Source: Niveispirillum sp048066115 (lineage in GTDB: Bacteria > Pseudomonadota > Alphaproteobacteria > Azospirillales > Azospirillaceae). From it: 64,000 bases of DNA. The notes beneath the pieces are model-generated. The model was given only the letters and a program-made list of their open reading frames with translations, was not told where the DNA came from and ran no database searches. Below are positions 34,653-42,409 of this stretch, piece after piece; position 1 is the stretch's first letter; each line of letters opens with the position of its first letter. The position numbers were made by a program, and so were the translations under genes. The DNA lies in contig NZ_JBLTYX010000005.1 of NCBI RefSeq assembly GCF_048066115.1, forward strand, positions 1 to 64,000, in the 5' to 3' direction.

Positions 34653-35375
34653 ATGGCACGAGTGGCATTGGTGACGGGTGGTACGCGCGGCATCGGCGAG
34701 GCGATCTCCGTCGCGCTGAAGGATGCCGGCTATATCGTCGCTGCGAACTATGGCGGCAACGACGCGGCCGCCGCCGAATTCACCGAACGCACGGGCATCA
34801 AGGCCTACAAGTTCGACGTGTCGGACTTCGAGGCGGTGAAGGCTGCCGTGGCGCAGATCGAGGCCGATCTGGGCCCCGTGGAAGTGCTGGTCAACAATGC
34901 CGGCATCACCCGTGACGGCACCATGCACCGCATGAATTTCGAGCAGTGGAACGCCGTCATCCAGACCAACCTGGCCAGCTGCTTCAACACCTGCCGCGCC
35001 GTGATCGACGGCATGCGCGACCGCAATTTCGGCCGCATCGTCAATATCGGCTCGATCAACGGTCAGGCCGGCCAGTATGGCCAGGTGAACTATGCCGCGG
35101 CCAAGTCGGGCATCCATGGCTTCACCAAGGCCCTGGCCCAGGAAGGGGCCGCCAAGGGCATCACCGTGAACGCCATCGCGCCCGGCTATATCGATACCGA
35201 CATGGTCCGCGCCGTGCCGGCCGACGTGCTGAAGAAGATCGTGGCCAAGGTGCCGGTGGGCCGCCTGGGCCAGGCGTCGGAAATCGCCCGCGGCGTGCTG
35301 TTCCTGGTGGCGGACGAGGGCGGGTTCATCACCGGCTCCACGCTGTCCATCAATGGCGGCCAGCACATGTATTGA
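34653..35375 (+). CDS. phaB: Acetoacetyl-CoA reductase
   Basis: A 240-residue NADPH-dependent SDR making (R)-3-hydroxybutyryl-CoA for polyhydroxybutyrate. It has TGGTRGIG at residues 8-15, NNAG at 81-84, SINGQAGQYGQVNYAAAKSG with catalytic Tyr147 and Lys151, and a PhaB-typical RDGTMHRM segment. The ATG at 34653 follows GGGGGAAAC. Separated from phaA by a terminator and a repeat copy, it may be transcribed independently. Confidence 0.95.
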   Translation: MARVALVTGGTRGIGEAISVALKDAGYIVAANYGGNDAAAAEFTERTGIKAYKFDVSDFEAVKAAVAQIEADLGPVEVLVNNAGITRDGTMHRMNFEQWNAVIQTNLASCFNTCRAVIDGMRDRNFGRIVNIGSINGQAGQYGQVNYAAAKSGIHGFTKALAQEGAAKGITVNAIAPGYIDTDMVRAVPADVLKKIVAKVPVGRLGQASEIARGVLFLVADEGGFITGSTLSINGGQHMY

Positions 35376-35382
35376 TCGGGGC

Positions 35383-35413
35383 CATGGTGGGGTCGCTTCG
35401 CGGCCCCACCATG
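35383..35413 (+). terminator. Terminator hairpin of phaB
   Basis: CATGGTGGGG pairs with CCCCACCATG, with an inner GC-rich TCGCTTCGCGG loop, eight bases after the phaB stop and followed by CCTTCT. Confidence 0.6.
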
Positions 35414-35432
35414 CCTTCTGGGGACCGGCAGC

Positions 35433-36320
35433 ATGGGTTTGGCTGAAGATTACCGCCGTGATGGCTGGGTGAAGGTGCCCGGACTGATCGACAGTGCGCG
35501 TGTCGATGCATTGATGGCGGCTTACGCGGATGACCTTCTGAACAGCCCGGCGAAGTTCTTTCGGCAGAACACCAACCGGTATGAGCCGAACCGCGTCGAC
35601 GCGCACGGCCATGTCATCAATTCCTTTCTGGATCCCCACCATTACAAGCGCGTGCCCCGGGTCCGGGAAGGCGTTCTGCAAATCCTGTTCGACCCCGCCC
35701 TGAAGGCGGCGCTGGCGGAGGCGACGGGCCATCCGGGTCTGGACCTGATGCAGTCGATGCTGTTCGACAAGAACGCCGCGACCCCGCCGCATCAGGATTG
35801 GTGGTATCTGGACAGCGTGCCCAATGGCCAACTGGCCGCCGCCTGGATCGCCCTGGAGGATATTCCCGCCGAGGCGGGCCGTTTCTACCTGATGAGCGGC
35901 ACGCACGAGATCGAGTTGCATGACGATCTGCGCTCCCTGCGCCACGATCGCTGGCTGGGCCTGATGAAGGACTATGTCGATACCCATCCCCACGCCGTGG
36001 ACGCCCCCGCCATGCGCAAGGGCGACGTCATCATCTGGAATTCCCGTACCATCCACGGCGCGTTGGCGACGCAGGACCCGACCCTGTCGCGCAAATCGCT
36101 GACGGCGCATTACCTGCCGGAAGGCATGGCTTTCGGCAACCTGTTCGTCCGCAAGGATTGGGTCGCCTTCACCCAGGACGGCCCCTACCGGTATTTCGCC
36201 AACCAGCCGGAATACAGCCTGGGGGCGGATATCAAGGCCCGGCTGAAGGTCGCGGTGTATGATAGCCCGGCCTTGATGCGGCTGGCCCGCCTGACCCAGC
36301 GAACGCTCGGTCGGGGATGA
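35433..36320 (+). CDS. Phytanoyl-CoA dioxygenase (PhyH) family protein
   Basis: A 295-residue Fe(II)/2-oxoglutarate-dependent oxygenase. The metal triad is visible as His120 and Asp122 in PPHQDWWYLD, with the distal His208 in SRTIHGAL; the 2-oxoglutarate-binding basic residue follows in TLSRKSLTAHY. The substrate cannot be told from sequence; members modify lipids or secondary metabolites. Its stop codon overlaps the ATG of the NUDIX gene, so the two are coupled. Confidence 0.88.
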   Translation: MGLAEDYRRDGWVKVPGLIDSARVDALMAAYADDLLNSPAKFFRQNTNRYEPNRVDAHGHVINSFLDPHHYKRVPRVREGVLQILFDPALKAALAEATGHPGLDLMQSMLFDKNAATPPHQDWWYLDSVPNGQLAAAWIALEDIPAEAGRFYLMSGTHEIELHDDLRSLRHDRWLGLMKDYVDTHPHAVDAPAMRKGDVIIWNSRTIHGALATQDPTLSRKSLTAHYLPEGMAFGNLFVRKDWVAFTQDGPYRYFANQPEYSLGADIKARLKVAVYDSPALMRLARLTQRTLGRG

Positions 36321-36775
36321 TCGGGTCCCTCAACGCCCCCACCCATCCCCGCGTCGGCGTCGGCTGCCTGGTCTGGAAGGACGGGCAGGTTCTGCTGATC
36401 AGGCGCGGCAAGCCGCCCGGCTATGGTGAATGGTCGCTGCCCGGCGGCAGCCAGGAACTGGGCGAGACGCTGTTCGAAGCGGCGGAGCGGGAGGTGCGGG
36501 AGGAGACGGGTGTTGTCGCCCGCGCCCGGTCCATCCTGACCGCCGTGGACAATATCGTGCGCGACGGTGACGGTACGCTGCGCTTCCACTACACGATCGT
36601 GGACGTTGCGGCGGACTGGCTGTCGGGTGATCCCGTACCGGCCGATGATGCCCTGGATGCGCGCTGGGCGACCTTGGCCGACTGTGAGGCACTGGTGGCG
36701 TGGGAGCCGTTGAAACAGGTGCTGCGCGGAGCGTTCCGGGCGGAGTCCGAACAAGCCACCGCGATTTGCGGATGA
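36317..36775 (+). CDS. NUDIX hydrolase
   Basis: A 152-residue pyrophosphohydrolase. The Nudix box is complete: GGSQELGETLFEAAEREVREETGV, matching G-x5-E-x7-REUXEEXGU with the metal-binding glutamates. The N-terminus (VGVGCLVWKDGQVLLIRRGKPPGYGEWSLPGG) resembles ADP-ribose/ADP-sugar pyrophosphatase-like members, but the substrate is not certain. It overlaps the PhyH gene by four bases and is followed by hairpin structures and repeat copy 8. Confidence 0.9.
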   Translation: MIGSLNAPTHPRVGVGCLVWKDGQVLLIRRGKPPGYGEWSLPGGSQELGETLFEAAEREVREETGVVARARSILTAVDNIVRDGDGTLRFHYTIVDVAADWLSGDPVPADDALDARWATLADCEALVAWEPLKQVLRGAFRAESEQATAICG

Positions 36776-36780
36776 TTATG

Positions 36781-36807
36781 CCAACGGTCATTATTCATGA
36801 CCGTTGG
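36781..36807 (+). terminator. Hairpin after the NUDIX gene
   Basis: CCAACGGTCAT pairs perfectly with ATGACCGTTGG across a 5-nt loop, five bases after the stop. It abuts repeat copy 8. Confidence 0.6.
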
Positions 36808-36886
36808 AGGCCGGCGACTGCCGGCCCGCCGCACGTGCGGCGTCAAGCCAAGCCGCCGGATGGCGGCGCCCGGCGATTGAGGGAAC
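36808..36886 (+). repeat. Dispersed multi-hairpin intergenic repeat, copy 8
   Basis: Stems are CCGGC-GACT-GCCGG, CGCCGCACGTGCGGCG and GCCGCC-GGAT-GGCGGC; linker TCAAGCCAAGC; tail CGGCGATTGAGGGAAC. Confidence 0.85.
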
Positions 36887-36891
36887 ATGAA

Positions 36892-36937
36892 AAGACCAGT
36901 GGTATTTGATCGGTCACGATCAAATACCACTGGTCTT
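36892..36937. terminator. Perfect 21-bp hairpin overlapping the response-regulator stop codon
   Basis: Arms at 36892-36912 and 36917-36937 are perfectly complementary around a GTCA loop. The right arm includes two bases of the minus-strand regulator stop codon. Unlike the neighbouring repeat it is AT-containing, with A-rich sequence just outside the left arm, so on the minus strand it resembles an intrinsic terminator. Confidence 0.7.
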
Positions 36938-37655
36938 ACACTTCCCCTTCCGGGTGGAACATGTAGCCCGTGCCCCGGATGGTGCGGATGTAACCCGGAT
37001 GGTTGGGATTGATCTCGATCTTCTTGCGCAGCCTGGTGATGCGCACATCGATGGCGCGGTCGAACGGTTCGGCCCGGCGGGTATGGGCCAGTTGCAGCAG
37101 GTCGTCCCGGCTCAGTACCTGGTTCGGCCGCTGCACCATGACCGACAGCAGATCGAATTCCATGGCCGTCAAATCCACCACCCGCTCGTCCGGCACATGC
37201 ATCAGCACCCGGTCGTCGCGCTTCAACAGCCAGGGGCCGAAACGGATATGCAAGTCCGTGGGGGCCGGCTCCGGCGGGCGGGGGGCCGTGCGGCGCAGGA
37301 CGGCGCGTACCCGTGACAGCAACTCGCCCATGTCGAACGGCTTGCAGATATAATCATCCGCGCCCAGGTCCAGCCCGGCGCTGCGGTCGCGGGGGCTGGT
37401 GGCGCCGGTGACGATGATGATGGGCGGGCTGTCCACCCCGCGGCCGCGCAGCCATTCCATCAGCGTATAGCCATGGTCGTCGGGCAGGCCGATATCCAGG
37501 ATCACCAGATCCGGCCGCCTTTCCGTCATCTGCGACCGGAAGCTGGCGCCGTCGCGGGCGGTGATGATGCCGAAACCCTGGCCGCCCAGGAATTCGGCCA
37601 GCATGTCCCTGACCTCGCCGTCATCCTCGACGATGGCAATCGTCTGCGCACCCAT
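36936..37655 (-). CDS. OmpR-family response regulator (orphan)
   Basis: A 239-residue two-domain regulator. The receiver has acidic residues at 10-12, the phospho-accepting Asp54 in VILDIGLPDD, Thr83 in VTGA and Lys105 in CKPF. The C-terminal winged helix carries LTAMEFDLLSVM and the ADPFDRAIDVRITRLRKKIE-like recognition region ending IRTIRGTGYMF. No histidine kinase is adjacent; the kinase at 31.6-33.1 kb is separated by four genes and a strand change, so pairing with it is only possible, not shown. Confidence 0.92.
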   Translation of the reverse strand: MGAQTIAIVEDDGEVRDMLAEFLGGQGFGIITARDGASFRSQMTERRPDLVILDIGLPDDHGYTLMEWLRGRGVDSPPIIIVTGATSPRDRSAGLDLGADDYICKPFDMGELLSRVRAVLRRTAPRPPEPAPTDLHIRFGPWLLKRDDRVLMHVPDERVVDLTAMEFDLLSVMVQRPNQVLSRDDLLQLAHTRRAEPFDRAIDVRITRLRKKIEINPNHPGYIRTIRGTGYMFHPEGEV

Positions 37656-37798
37656 GCCCGATCCAACGTTTGAGATTGGTTAACGGGATTTGCTCTATGA
37701 CGAGTCCTGGCCGCCGTCAATGGCGATCAATTGTGCGCATGCGAAAAGGCCCACCGAAGGGGCGGGCCGCACCGAACCAGCAATATTGAATATTTTCA

Positions 37799-37877
37799 GG
37801 TCGGCGACTGCCGGCCCGCGACCGCGTGGTCGCGTAAGCCAAGCCCGCGGATGCGGGCGCCCGGCGCCTGAGGGAAC
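37799..37877 (+). repeat. Dispersed multi-hairpin intergenic repeat, copy 9
   Basis: First of two head-to-tail copies. Stems: CGGC-GACT-GCCG, CGCGACCGCGTGGTCGCG and GCCCGC-GGAT-GCGGGC, canonical linker and tail. Confidence 0.85.
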
Positions 37878-37887
37878 ACAAAATCAA

Positions 37888-37963
37888 GGTCGGCGACTGC
37901 CGGCCCGCGACCACGTGGTCGCGTAAGCCAAGCCCGCAGATGCGGGCGCCCGGCGCTTGAGGG
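37888..37963 (+). repeat. Dispersed multi-hairpin intergenic repeat, copy 10
   Basis: Second of two head-to-tail copies, ten bases after copy 9. Stems: CGGC-GACT-GCCG, CGCGACCACGTGGTCGCG and GCCCGCA-GA-TGCGGGC. It differs from copy 9 in hairpin loops and tail (GCTTGAGGGCGC), so the tandem pair is not a very recent identical duplication. Confidence 0.85.
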
Positions 37964-37973
37964 CGCGCGAAAA

Positions 37974-38002
37974 CGCCTGCCGGGCTTACAGCCCAGCAGG
38001 CG
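37974..38002 (-). terminator. Hairpin overlapping the dacC stop codon
   Basis: CGCCTGC pairs with GCAGGCG and an inner GGGCT pairs with AGCCC, with one mismatch between, around a TAC loop. The stop codon of the minus-strand carboxypeptidase gene lies in the loop region. Confidence 0.5.
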
Positions 38003-39251
38003 GCAGGGTCAGGCAGTTCTGGCCGGATTTGGACAGCTGGGCGCAGGCGCGGCGGGCCGTCTTCTCGTCCAGGCCGGTCAGGCGGGCGCGGTACAGCGTG
38101 CCGCGGGCGGTGGACACTTCCATCAGGTGTGGGGTGGCGGCATCCAGCAGTGTGCCGGCCTTCTGCGTCGCCTGGTTCACCGCGCGCTGGCTCTGACCCT
38201 TGTCGTTGAAGGCGCCAACCTGGATGGCCCAGCCACCGGTGGCACGCGATGCCGGGACGCTGGCGGCCATGGCGACGGCCGGGGCGGCGTTGGCGGTGCC
38301 GATGATGCTGTCCGACACGGCGGCGACCATGGTTTCGGCCGGGGCCGCCGGCTTGCCGCGGGTCTTGGCCTTGGCCGGCTGCTTGGACTGGTTGCTGGCC
38401 ACCAGCATCGGGGCGCCGCGCTTGCCGGAGAAGGCGTCGTCCAGCAGGTCGGCCATATGGTTGTCGCGCCAGGTACCCGTCTGGCCGCCGAAGACCACGC
38501 CGATCAGCCGCCTGCCGTCGCGCGAGGCCGAGGCCGCCAGGTTGAAGCCCGAGGCGCGGATATAGCCGGTCTTCAGCCCATCCATCCCCTCATACCGGGT
38601 CATCAGCCGGTTATGGTTGCGATGGACGGCCCCCTTGTAGGTGAAGGAGGCGGCGGAGAAGTAAGGATAATACTTGGCATGATCATAGATCAGGCTCTGC
38701 GCCAGCCGCGCGAAATCGCGCGCCGTCGACAGCTGCCCGGCATTGGGCAGACCGGAAGCATTGCGGAAGGTGGTGCGGGTCATGCCCAGCTGTCGGGCCC
38801 GGTTGGTCATCATGTTGGCGAACTTCGCCTCCGACCCGCCCAGCGCCTCGGCCAGGACCACGGCGCAATCGTTCGCCGACTTGGTGACCAGGGCCTGGAT
38901 GCATTGTTCCGTCGTGACGCTGTCGCCCGGACGCAGGCCCAGCTTGCTGGGTTCCATGTTCGACGCGTGCTGGGACACGGAAAGCGGCTGGTTCAGCTTG
39001 ATGCGGCCGGCATCCAGCGCGTCGAAGACCAGATGCAGGGTCATCATCTTGGTCATGCTGGCGGGGAAATTGCGCGTATCGGCACTGGCCTCGTGCAGTA
39101 CCTCGCCCGTCTTGGCGTCGATGACGATGGAGGCATATTTGGCCAGGGCCGCGACGGGGGTGGTAACGGCCATGAGGGCCGCGACGGCAACAGCTGTCGC
39201 CAGTTTGCGGGAATGGATCGTCGAACGCCGCCAGACCGTCGTGAACGCCAT
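37986..39251 (-). CDS. D-alanyl-D-alanine carboxypeptidase with C-terminal SPOR domain
   Basis: A 421-residue periplasmic penicillin-binding protein that trims peptidoglycan stem peptides. A signal peptide ends near residue 38 (VAALA). The three catalytic motifs are SMTK at 65-68, SAN at 125-127 and KTG at 227-229. The C-terminal 75 residues (GGWAIQVGAFNDKGQSQRAV...) form a SPOR domain, which binds denuded septal glycan and would direct the enzyme to the division site. A low-complexity linker of about 60 residues joins the two. It is similar to DacC/DacA-like enzymes of alphaproteobacteria. Confidence 0.94.
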   Translation of the reverse strand: MAFTTVWRRSTIHSRKLATAVAVAALMAVTTPVAALAKYASIVIDAKTGEVLHEASADTRNFPASMTKMMTLHLVFDALDAGRIKLNQPLSVSQHASNMEPSKLGLRPGDSVTTEQCIQALVTKSANDCAVVLAEALGGSEAKFANMMTNRARQLGMTRTTFRNASGLPNAGQLSTARDFARLAQSLIYDHAKYYPYFSAASFTYKGAVHRNHNRLMTRYEGMDGLKTGYIRASGFNLAASASRDGRRLIGVVFGGQTGTWRDNHMADLLDDAFSGKRGAPMLVASNQSKQPAKAKTRGKPAAPAETMVAAVSDSIIGTANAAPAVAMAASVPASRATGGWAIQVGAFNDKGQSQRAVNQATQKAGTLLDAATPHLMEVSTARGTLYRARLTGLDEKTARRACAQLSKSGQNCLTLPPAGL

Positions 39252-39417
39252 GCCCCAACCCCCTTCGAATACGCCAGATGTCCCGCTTTCCCGACAAGCT
39301 AAAGGCGATGATTATCAATGTCTAGCGGGAAGTCGTTGAGAAAATGCCTTTACCCGGGGCAAATTATGGCCGCATTTCAAGTACCTACCCGATCGGCATA
39401 CCCGGATAGGGTTGCTT

Positions 39418-40029
39418 TCAGGCCGAGGCGCTGGAACGCGTGCCTATATCCGCCAGCCAGCGCTGGATATTCGGCAATTTCCCGTCGATGACGATGCCGC
39501 AAAGACGTGGAAAGAAGCTTAACGTGGTGAAGGCGGTGATGTCGGCGATGGTGAAACGGTCGCCCGCCACGTGATTTGTCACAGCCAGATCACGATCCAA
39601 CTGCTCCAGCCGCTTCTCCGCCTGCGGCTTCTGCGCCTCGGCATAGGCCGGCACCTGGCATTCCAAGGCCGCCATCTTGGGATGGGTGTGCCGGAACACC
39701 CCGGCAAGGGGCAGCAGCAGTTCGAATTCCATCCGCCGCTGCCACATCTCGATGATCGCCCGCTCCTTGGCGTCGCGGCCCATCAGGTTGGGTTCGGGGT
39801 GAAGCTCCTCGATATAGCGGCAGATGGCGACGCTTTCGCAGATGATCGTGCCGTCATCCAGTTCCAGCGCCGGTATCCGCCCGCTGGGCACACGGGCCCG
39901 GTAATCGGGCGACAGATGCTCCCCCTTGCCGATGGTGACCATGCGGCGGGGGATCTCCACCCCCTTTTCGGCCAGGAACATGCGCACGCGCCGCGGCGTG
40001 GGGGCGATGGCATCATCGTAAAGCAGCAT
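39418..40029 (-). CDS. Glutathione S-transferase
   Basis: A 203-residue GST. The thioredoxin-like N-terminal domain shows MLLYDDAIAPTPRRVRMFLAEKGVE, VPSGRIPALELDDGTIICESVAICRYIEE with the cis-proline and glutathione-contact Glu-Ser, and the C-terminal helical domain ends in FFPRLCGIVIDGKLPNIQRWLADI. The substrate is unknown. It starts three bases after the aspartyl-hydroxylase-like gene, so the two are an operon. Confidence 0.92.
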   Translation of the reverse strand: MLLYDDAIAPTPRRVRMFLAEKGVEIPRRMVTIGKGEHLSPDYRARVPSGRIPALELDDGTIICESVAICRYIEELHPEPNLMGRDAKERAIIEMWQRRMEFELLLPLAGVFRHTHPKMAALECQVPAYAEAQKPQAEKRLEQLDRDLAVTNHVAGDRFTIADITAFTTLSFFPRLCGIVIDGKLPNIQRWLADIGTRSSASA

Positions 40030-40032
40030 GGA

Positions 40033-41214
40033 TCACGCCCCCCAATCGCCGGACCCGGCGCCATACTCGTCAATGGCGGTCAGCATGGCCGACACCATCT
40101 CCCGCTCCGCCAGGGTCAGTTCCGGCCGCCAGACATCGAACAGCAGCACGACACGGGTCTGGTCGCTGTCGTTCCAGGCCTCATGCTCGACCGTATCATC
40201 GAATACCCAGGCCTTGCCCGTCTGCCATTCCCGCATCTCGTTGCCCACCCGGAACCGGCATTTGCCGGGTACGATCAGCGGCAGGTGGCAGATCAGGCGG
40301 GTATTGACGAAGCCGGTATGGGCCGGGATATGCGTGCCGGGCTTCAGCAGGGAAAACAGCACCGATGGCGCCCGGCCCCTGGTGCCGGCCAGCGGTATCC
40401 CCTCCAGTGCCGCCACGGTCCGCGGGCAGCGGGCCTGGTTCTCCACCTGCGCCTCCCCGTTCTTCCAGAGATAGAAGGCGCTCCAGTTGCGGCTGCCGCG
40501 CAGACCGGATCGGTCCACCTGCGCCCGGTCGGCACTGGCTTCCAGATAGGGCTGGAACGCGTCCGGCCCTTCCATCACCGCCAGCAACTCCTCGCGGATC
40601 GCATCGGTCTGGGCCTCCAGCCCCTCCAGCCAGGGGAAGGCGGCGCGATCATAGAACTGCATCTGCGGCAGTTCCGGGAACAGATAGGCTTGGGGCTGCT
40701 GGTAATAGACCTGGCGGCGCCCGAACAGGATGTCCAGCGACCGTCCGAACCGCCCTTCACCCATCTCCGCCCCGAACCCGGCCCCCTTCAGGCTGGACAG
40801 CAGATGTTCCTCGAACCGGCGGGCGTAATCCTGGGTGGCTTCCTGTACCCGGCGCAGTTCTGCCACCAGATCGGGCGGCAGCTGTGCCGCGGGCGGGGCC
40901 GCGCGCAGGGCATTGCGATAGAAGGAGGTGGCGGCCTTATGGTCGCCACCCGCCCCGAAATGGTCCCCCTTCAGGATCAGCGCCCGGACATTGCGCGGAT
41001 CGATCCCCAGCACCCGGTCCAGCGCCGCCACCATCCCCGCCGCATCGCCCACGCCCCGGCAGCCATAGGCCAGCCCCAGCAGCGTGCCCAGATCGCCCGC
41101 CCCCATCGCCACCGCCTGCCCGAACCCCGCCTTGGCCCCGGCGAAATCCCCGCGCTTCAGGGCCTCGGCCCCGGCACGGGCGTGGGGGGTGGGATCGTTG
41201 CTGCGGGTGAACAT
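40033..41214 (-). CDS. TPR protein with aspartyl/asparaginyl beta-hydroxylase domain
   Basis: A 393-residue protein. The N-terminal third (about 1-115) is helical with TPR-like repeats (AGAEALKRGDFAGAKAGFGQAVAMG, ALDRVLGIDPRNVRALILKGDHF). The C-terminal half is an Fe(II)/2-oxoglutarate hydroxylase of the aspartyl beta-hydroxylase family, with HTGFVNTRLICHLPLIVP, CRFRVGNEMREWQTGKAWVFDDTVEHEAWN and the closing RVVLLFDVWRPEL. Target proteins are not known; TPR-fused forms are common in proteobacteria. I prefer the ATG at 41214 over 41247, which extends into repeat-poor upstream sequence. Confidence 0.88.
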   Translation of the reverse strand: MFTRSNDPTPHARAGAEALKRGDFAGAKAGFGQAVAMGAGDLGTLLGLAYGCRGVGDAAGMVAALDRVLGIDPRNVRALILKGDHFGAGGDHKAATSFYRNALRAAPPAAQLPPDLVAELRRVQEATQDYARRFEEHLLSSLKGAGFGAEMGEGRFGRSLDILFGRRQVYYQQPQAYLFPELPQMQFYDRAAFPWLEGLEAQTDAIREELLAVMEGPDAFQPYLEASADRAQVDRSGLRGSRNWSAFYLWKNGEAQVENQARCPRTVAALEGIPLAGTRGRAPSVLFSLLKPGTHIPAHTGFVNTRLICHLPLIVPGKCRFRVGNEMREWQTGKAWVFDDTVEHEAWNDSDQTRVVLLFDVWRPELTLAEREMVSAMLTAIDEYGAGSGDWGA

Positions 41215-41589
41215 GGGGCGGCAATCCTGGCTGCGGGATGCGGCCATTGGACGGGATTGGTTAAGGTGGCGTCAACCCTGTTCCGGATGGGCCTGTTCAG
41301 GATCGGGGTTATTCGGAGGGCGTGGTGGGGTGGCTCCGAATGGGTGGTGCCCATGCAACATCGTGCAACGAAAAAGGGAGTGTTTCAGAGGCCGGGGGCC
41401 GCGACCTCCGAATGGCCGGGTCAAATGCAACAATGTGAAACATAAAAACACCCCCTGTTTCAGAGCGCACGGATGGCTGGCTCCGAATGCGGGTGGGGTG
41501 GGTACAGAAGGGGGACTTTATGGGGAGAGTATGGCACGGGGAGGGGGAAAAGTCAGCAATCAGGCGAAAGGTTCGCCGCCCTTGTCGTT
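41215..41589. other. Intergenic region with imperfect tandem repeats
   Basis: There is no supported gene in this 375-bp gap. Direct repeats beginning CTCCGAATG occur at 41334, 41406 and 41481, with periods of 72 and 75 bp. The first two units share CTCCGAATG, an ATGCAACA segment and GTGTTTCAGAG-like ends (at about 41380-41390 and 41455-41465). The region is less GC-rich than its surroundings. Confidence 0.6.
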
Positions 41590-41934
41590 TCATCTCCCCC
41601 GATGCCAGTCCTGGAACCCGCCCGTCGCCGCCACCTGGATGTCCACCGTTACCGCGTCGCCCAAAGCAACCCCGGCGGTCTTTCTCACCGCCACCTTCAG
41701 GGGCAGAAGGTAGCCGCCATCCTTGGGGAATAGCGAGGTGGTAAAGGCAGTGCCATTCACCACCGCCTGCACCGGCACCACACCCCAGCCATAGCTGGCC
41801 AGCCGGGCGGCGTGGCGCACCGCCGCCACCAGATCGGTCGGCACGGCAATGAAGAAGAAGGGCGCCGGCCCCCGCCATTCGATGATGGTGCCAACAAAGG
41901 TGATGTGGGCGAGAGGGGGGCTGTCAGACGGCAT
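41590..41934 (-). CDS. DUF1905 domain protein
   Basis: A 114-residue protein covering the whole DUF1905 domain. It has FVGTIIEWRGPAPFFFIAVP at the start, a YGWGVVPVQAVVNGTAFTTSLFPKDGGYLLPLKVAVR core and a final DAVTVDIQV. The domain is a small beta-barrel of unknown function, often fused to or located near YdeI-like proteins; no such partner is present here. It is single and cytoplasmic. Confidence 0.85.
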   Translation of the reverse strand: MPSDSPPLAHITFVGTIIEWRGPAPFFFIAVPTDLVAAVRHAARLASYGWGVVPVQAVVNGTAFTTSLFPKDGGYLLPLKVAVRKTAGVALGDAVTVDIQVAATGGFQDWHRGR

Positions 41935-42409
41935 GGCGGCAGTCTATGGCAAAGGCGGGAATGGCGACAGGGGGATGGGCTTTTCGCTGTTACTATGGAG
42001 GCTCCATCATCGGACATTACGATGAACCTTATGTCCGGAAAGTCGTCCGGCCTACCACCTGTCCGGATTGCCATTGTGGATGCAGATTTTCTGACAGATG
42101 CTTGGTTGTCCGACAAACAAAGGTTTGCGGATGGAGCCGGGAGAGTATTCTAGAGGGATGCCTGAAGAAACACTTCACCACCAGGGTAGAAGGTCAGACA
42201 GTGGCCGAGGAGTGCTTAGTGCCGCTTGCGGAAGGGGGGCGGGCCAAGGATTACCCGCTTCCAGCGGCGTAGGCGGCAGGCGAGGTCAGGCTGCGCGTGC
42301 GGTTCGACAACCATGCCGGCGAGGTGCCGATCTATGAGGTGCGGGTGTTGGCGGGATAAGAAAAGAAGTTACCTCGATTCTTGAAATTGACCAGTGTCGA
42401 TAAGTACTA
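41935..42409. other. Gap with gene decay between DUF1905 and the AT-rich gene
   Basis: This is 475 bp with no intact gene. The only coding-like signal is the interrupted reading frame at 42147-42359. Base composition falls toward AT at the right end, marking the edge of the AT-rich segment. Confidence 0.5.
42147..42359 (+). pseudogene. Probable gene remnant interrupted by an in-frame stop
   Basis: One frame reads LEGCLKKHFTTRVEGQTVAEECLVPLAEGGRAKDYPLPAA, meets TAG at 42270-42272, and continues in the same frame as AAGEVRLRVRFDNHAGEVPIYEVRVLAG to TAA at 42357. Both halves look like ordinary protein (beta-rich, charged), so a nonsense mutation in a C-terminal coding fragment is likely. I do not recognise the family and cannot place the start. 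Confidence 0.4.

Noticed and set aside
37799..37963. Tandem repeat copies 9 and 10 as a CRISPR-like array
   Set aside because: Only two units, each with its own internal hairpins and only ten bases between them; no spacers and no cas genes.
41812..42337. Several short plus-strand open frames between DUF1905 and the AT-rich gene
   Set aside because: None has a good ribosome-binding site and a protein-like sequence throughout; only the interrupted frame at 42147-42359 looks coding.
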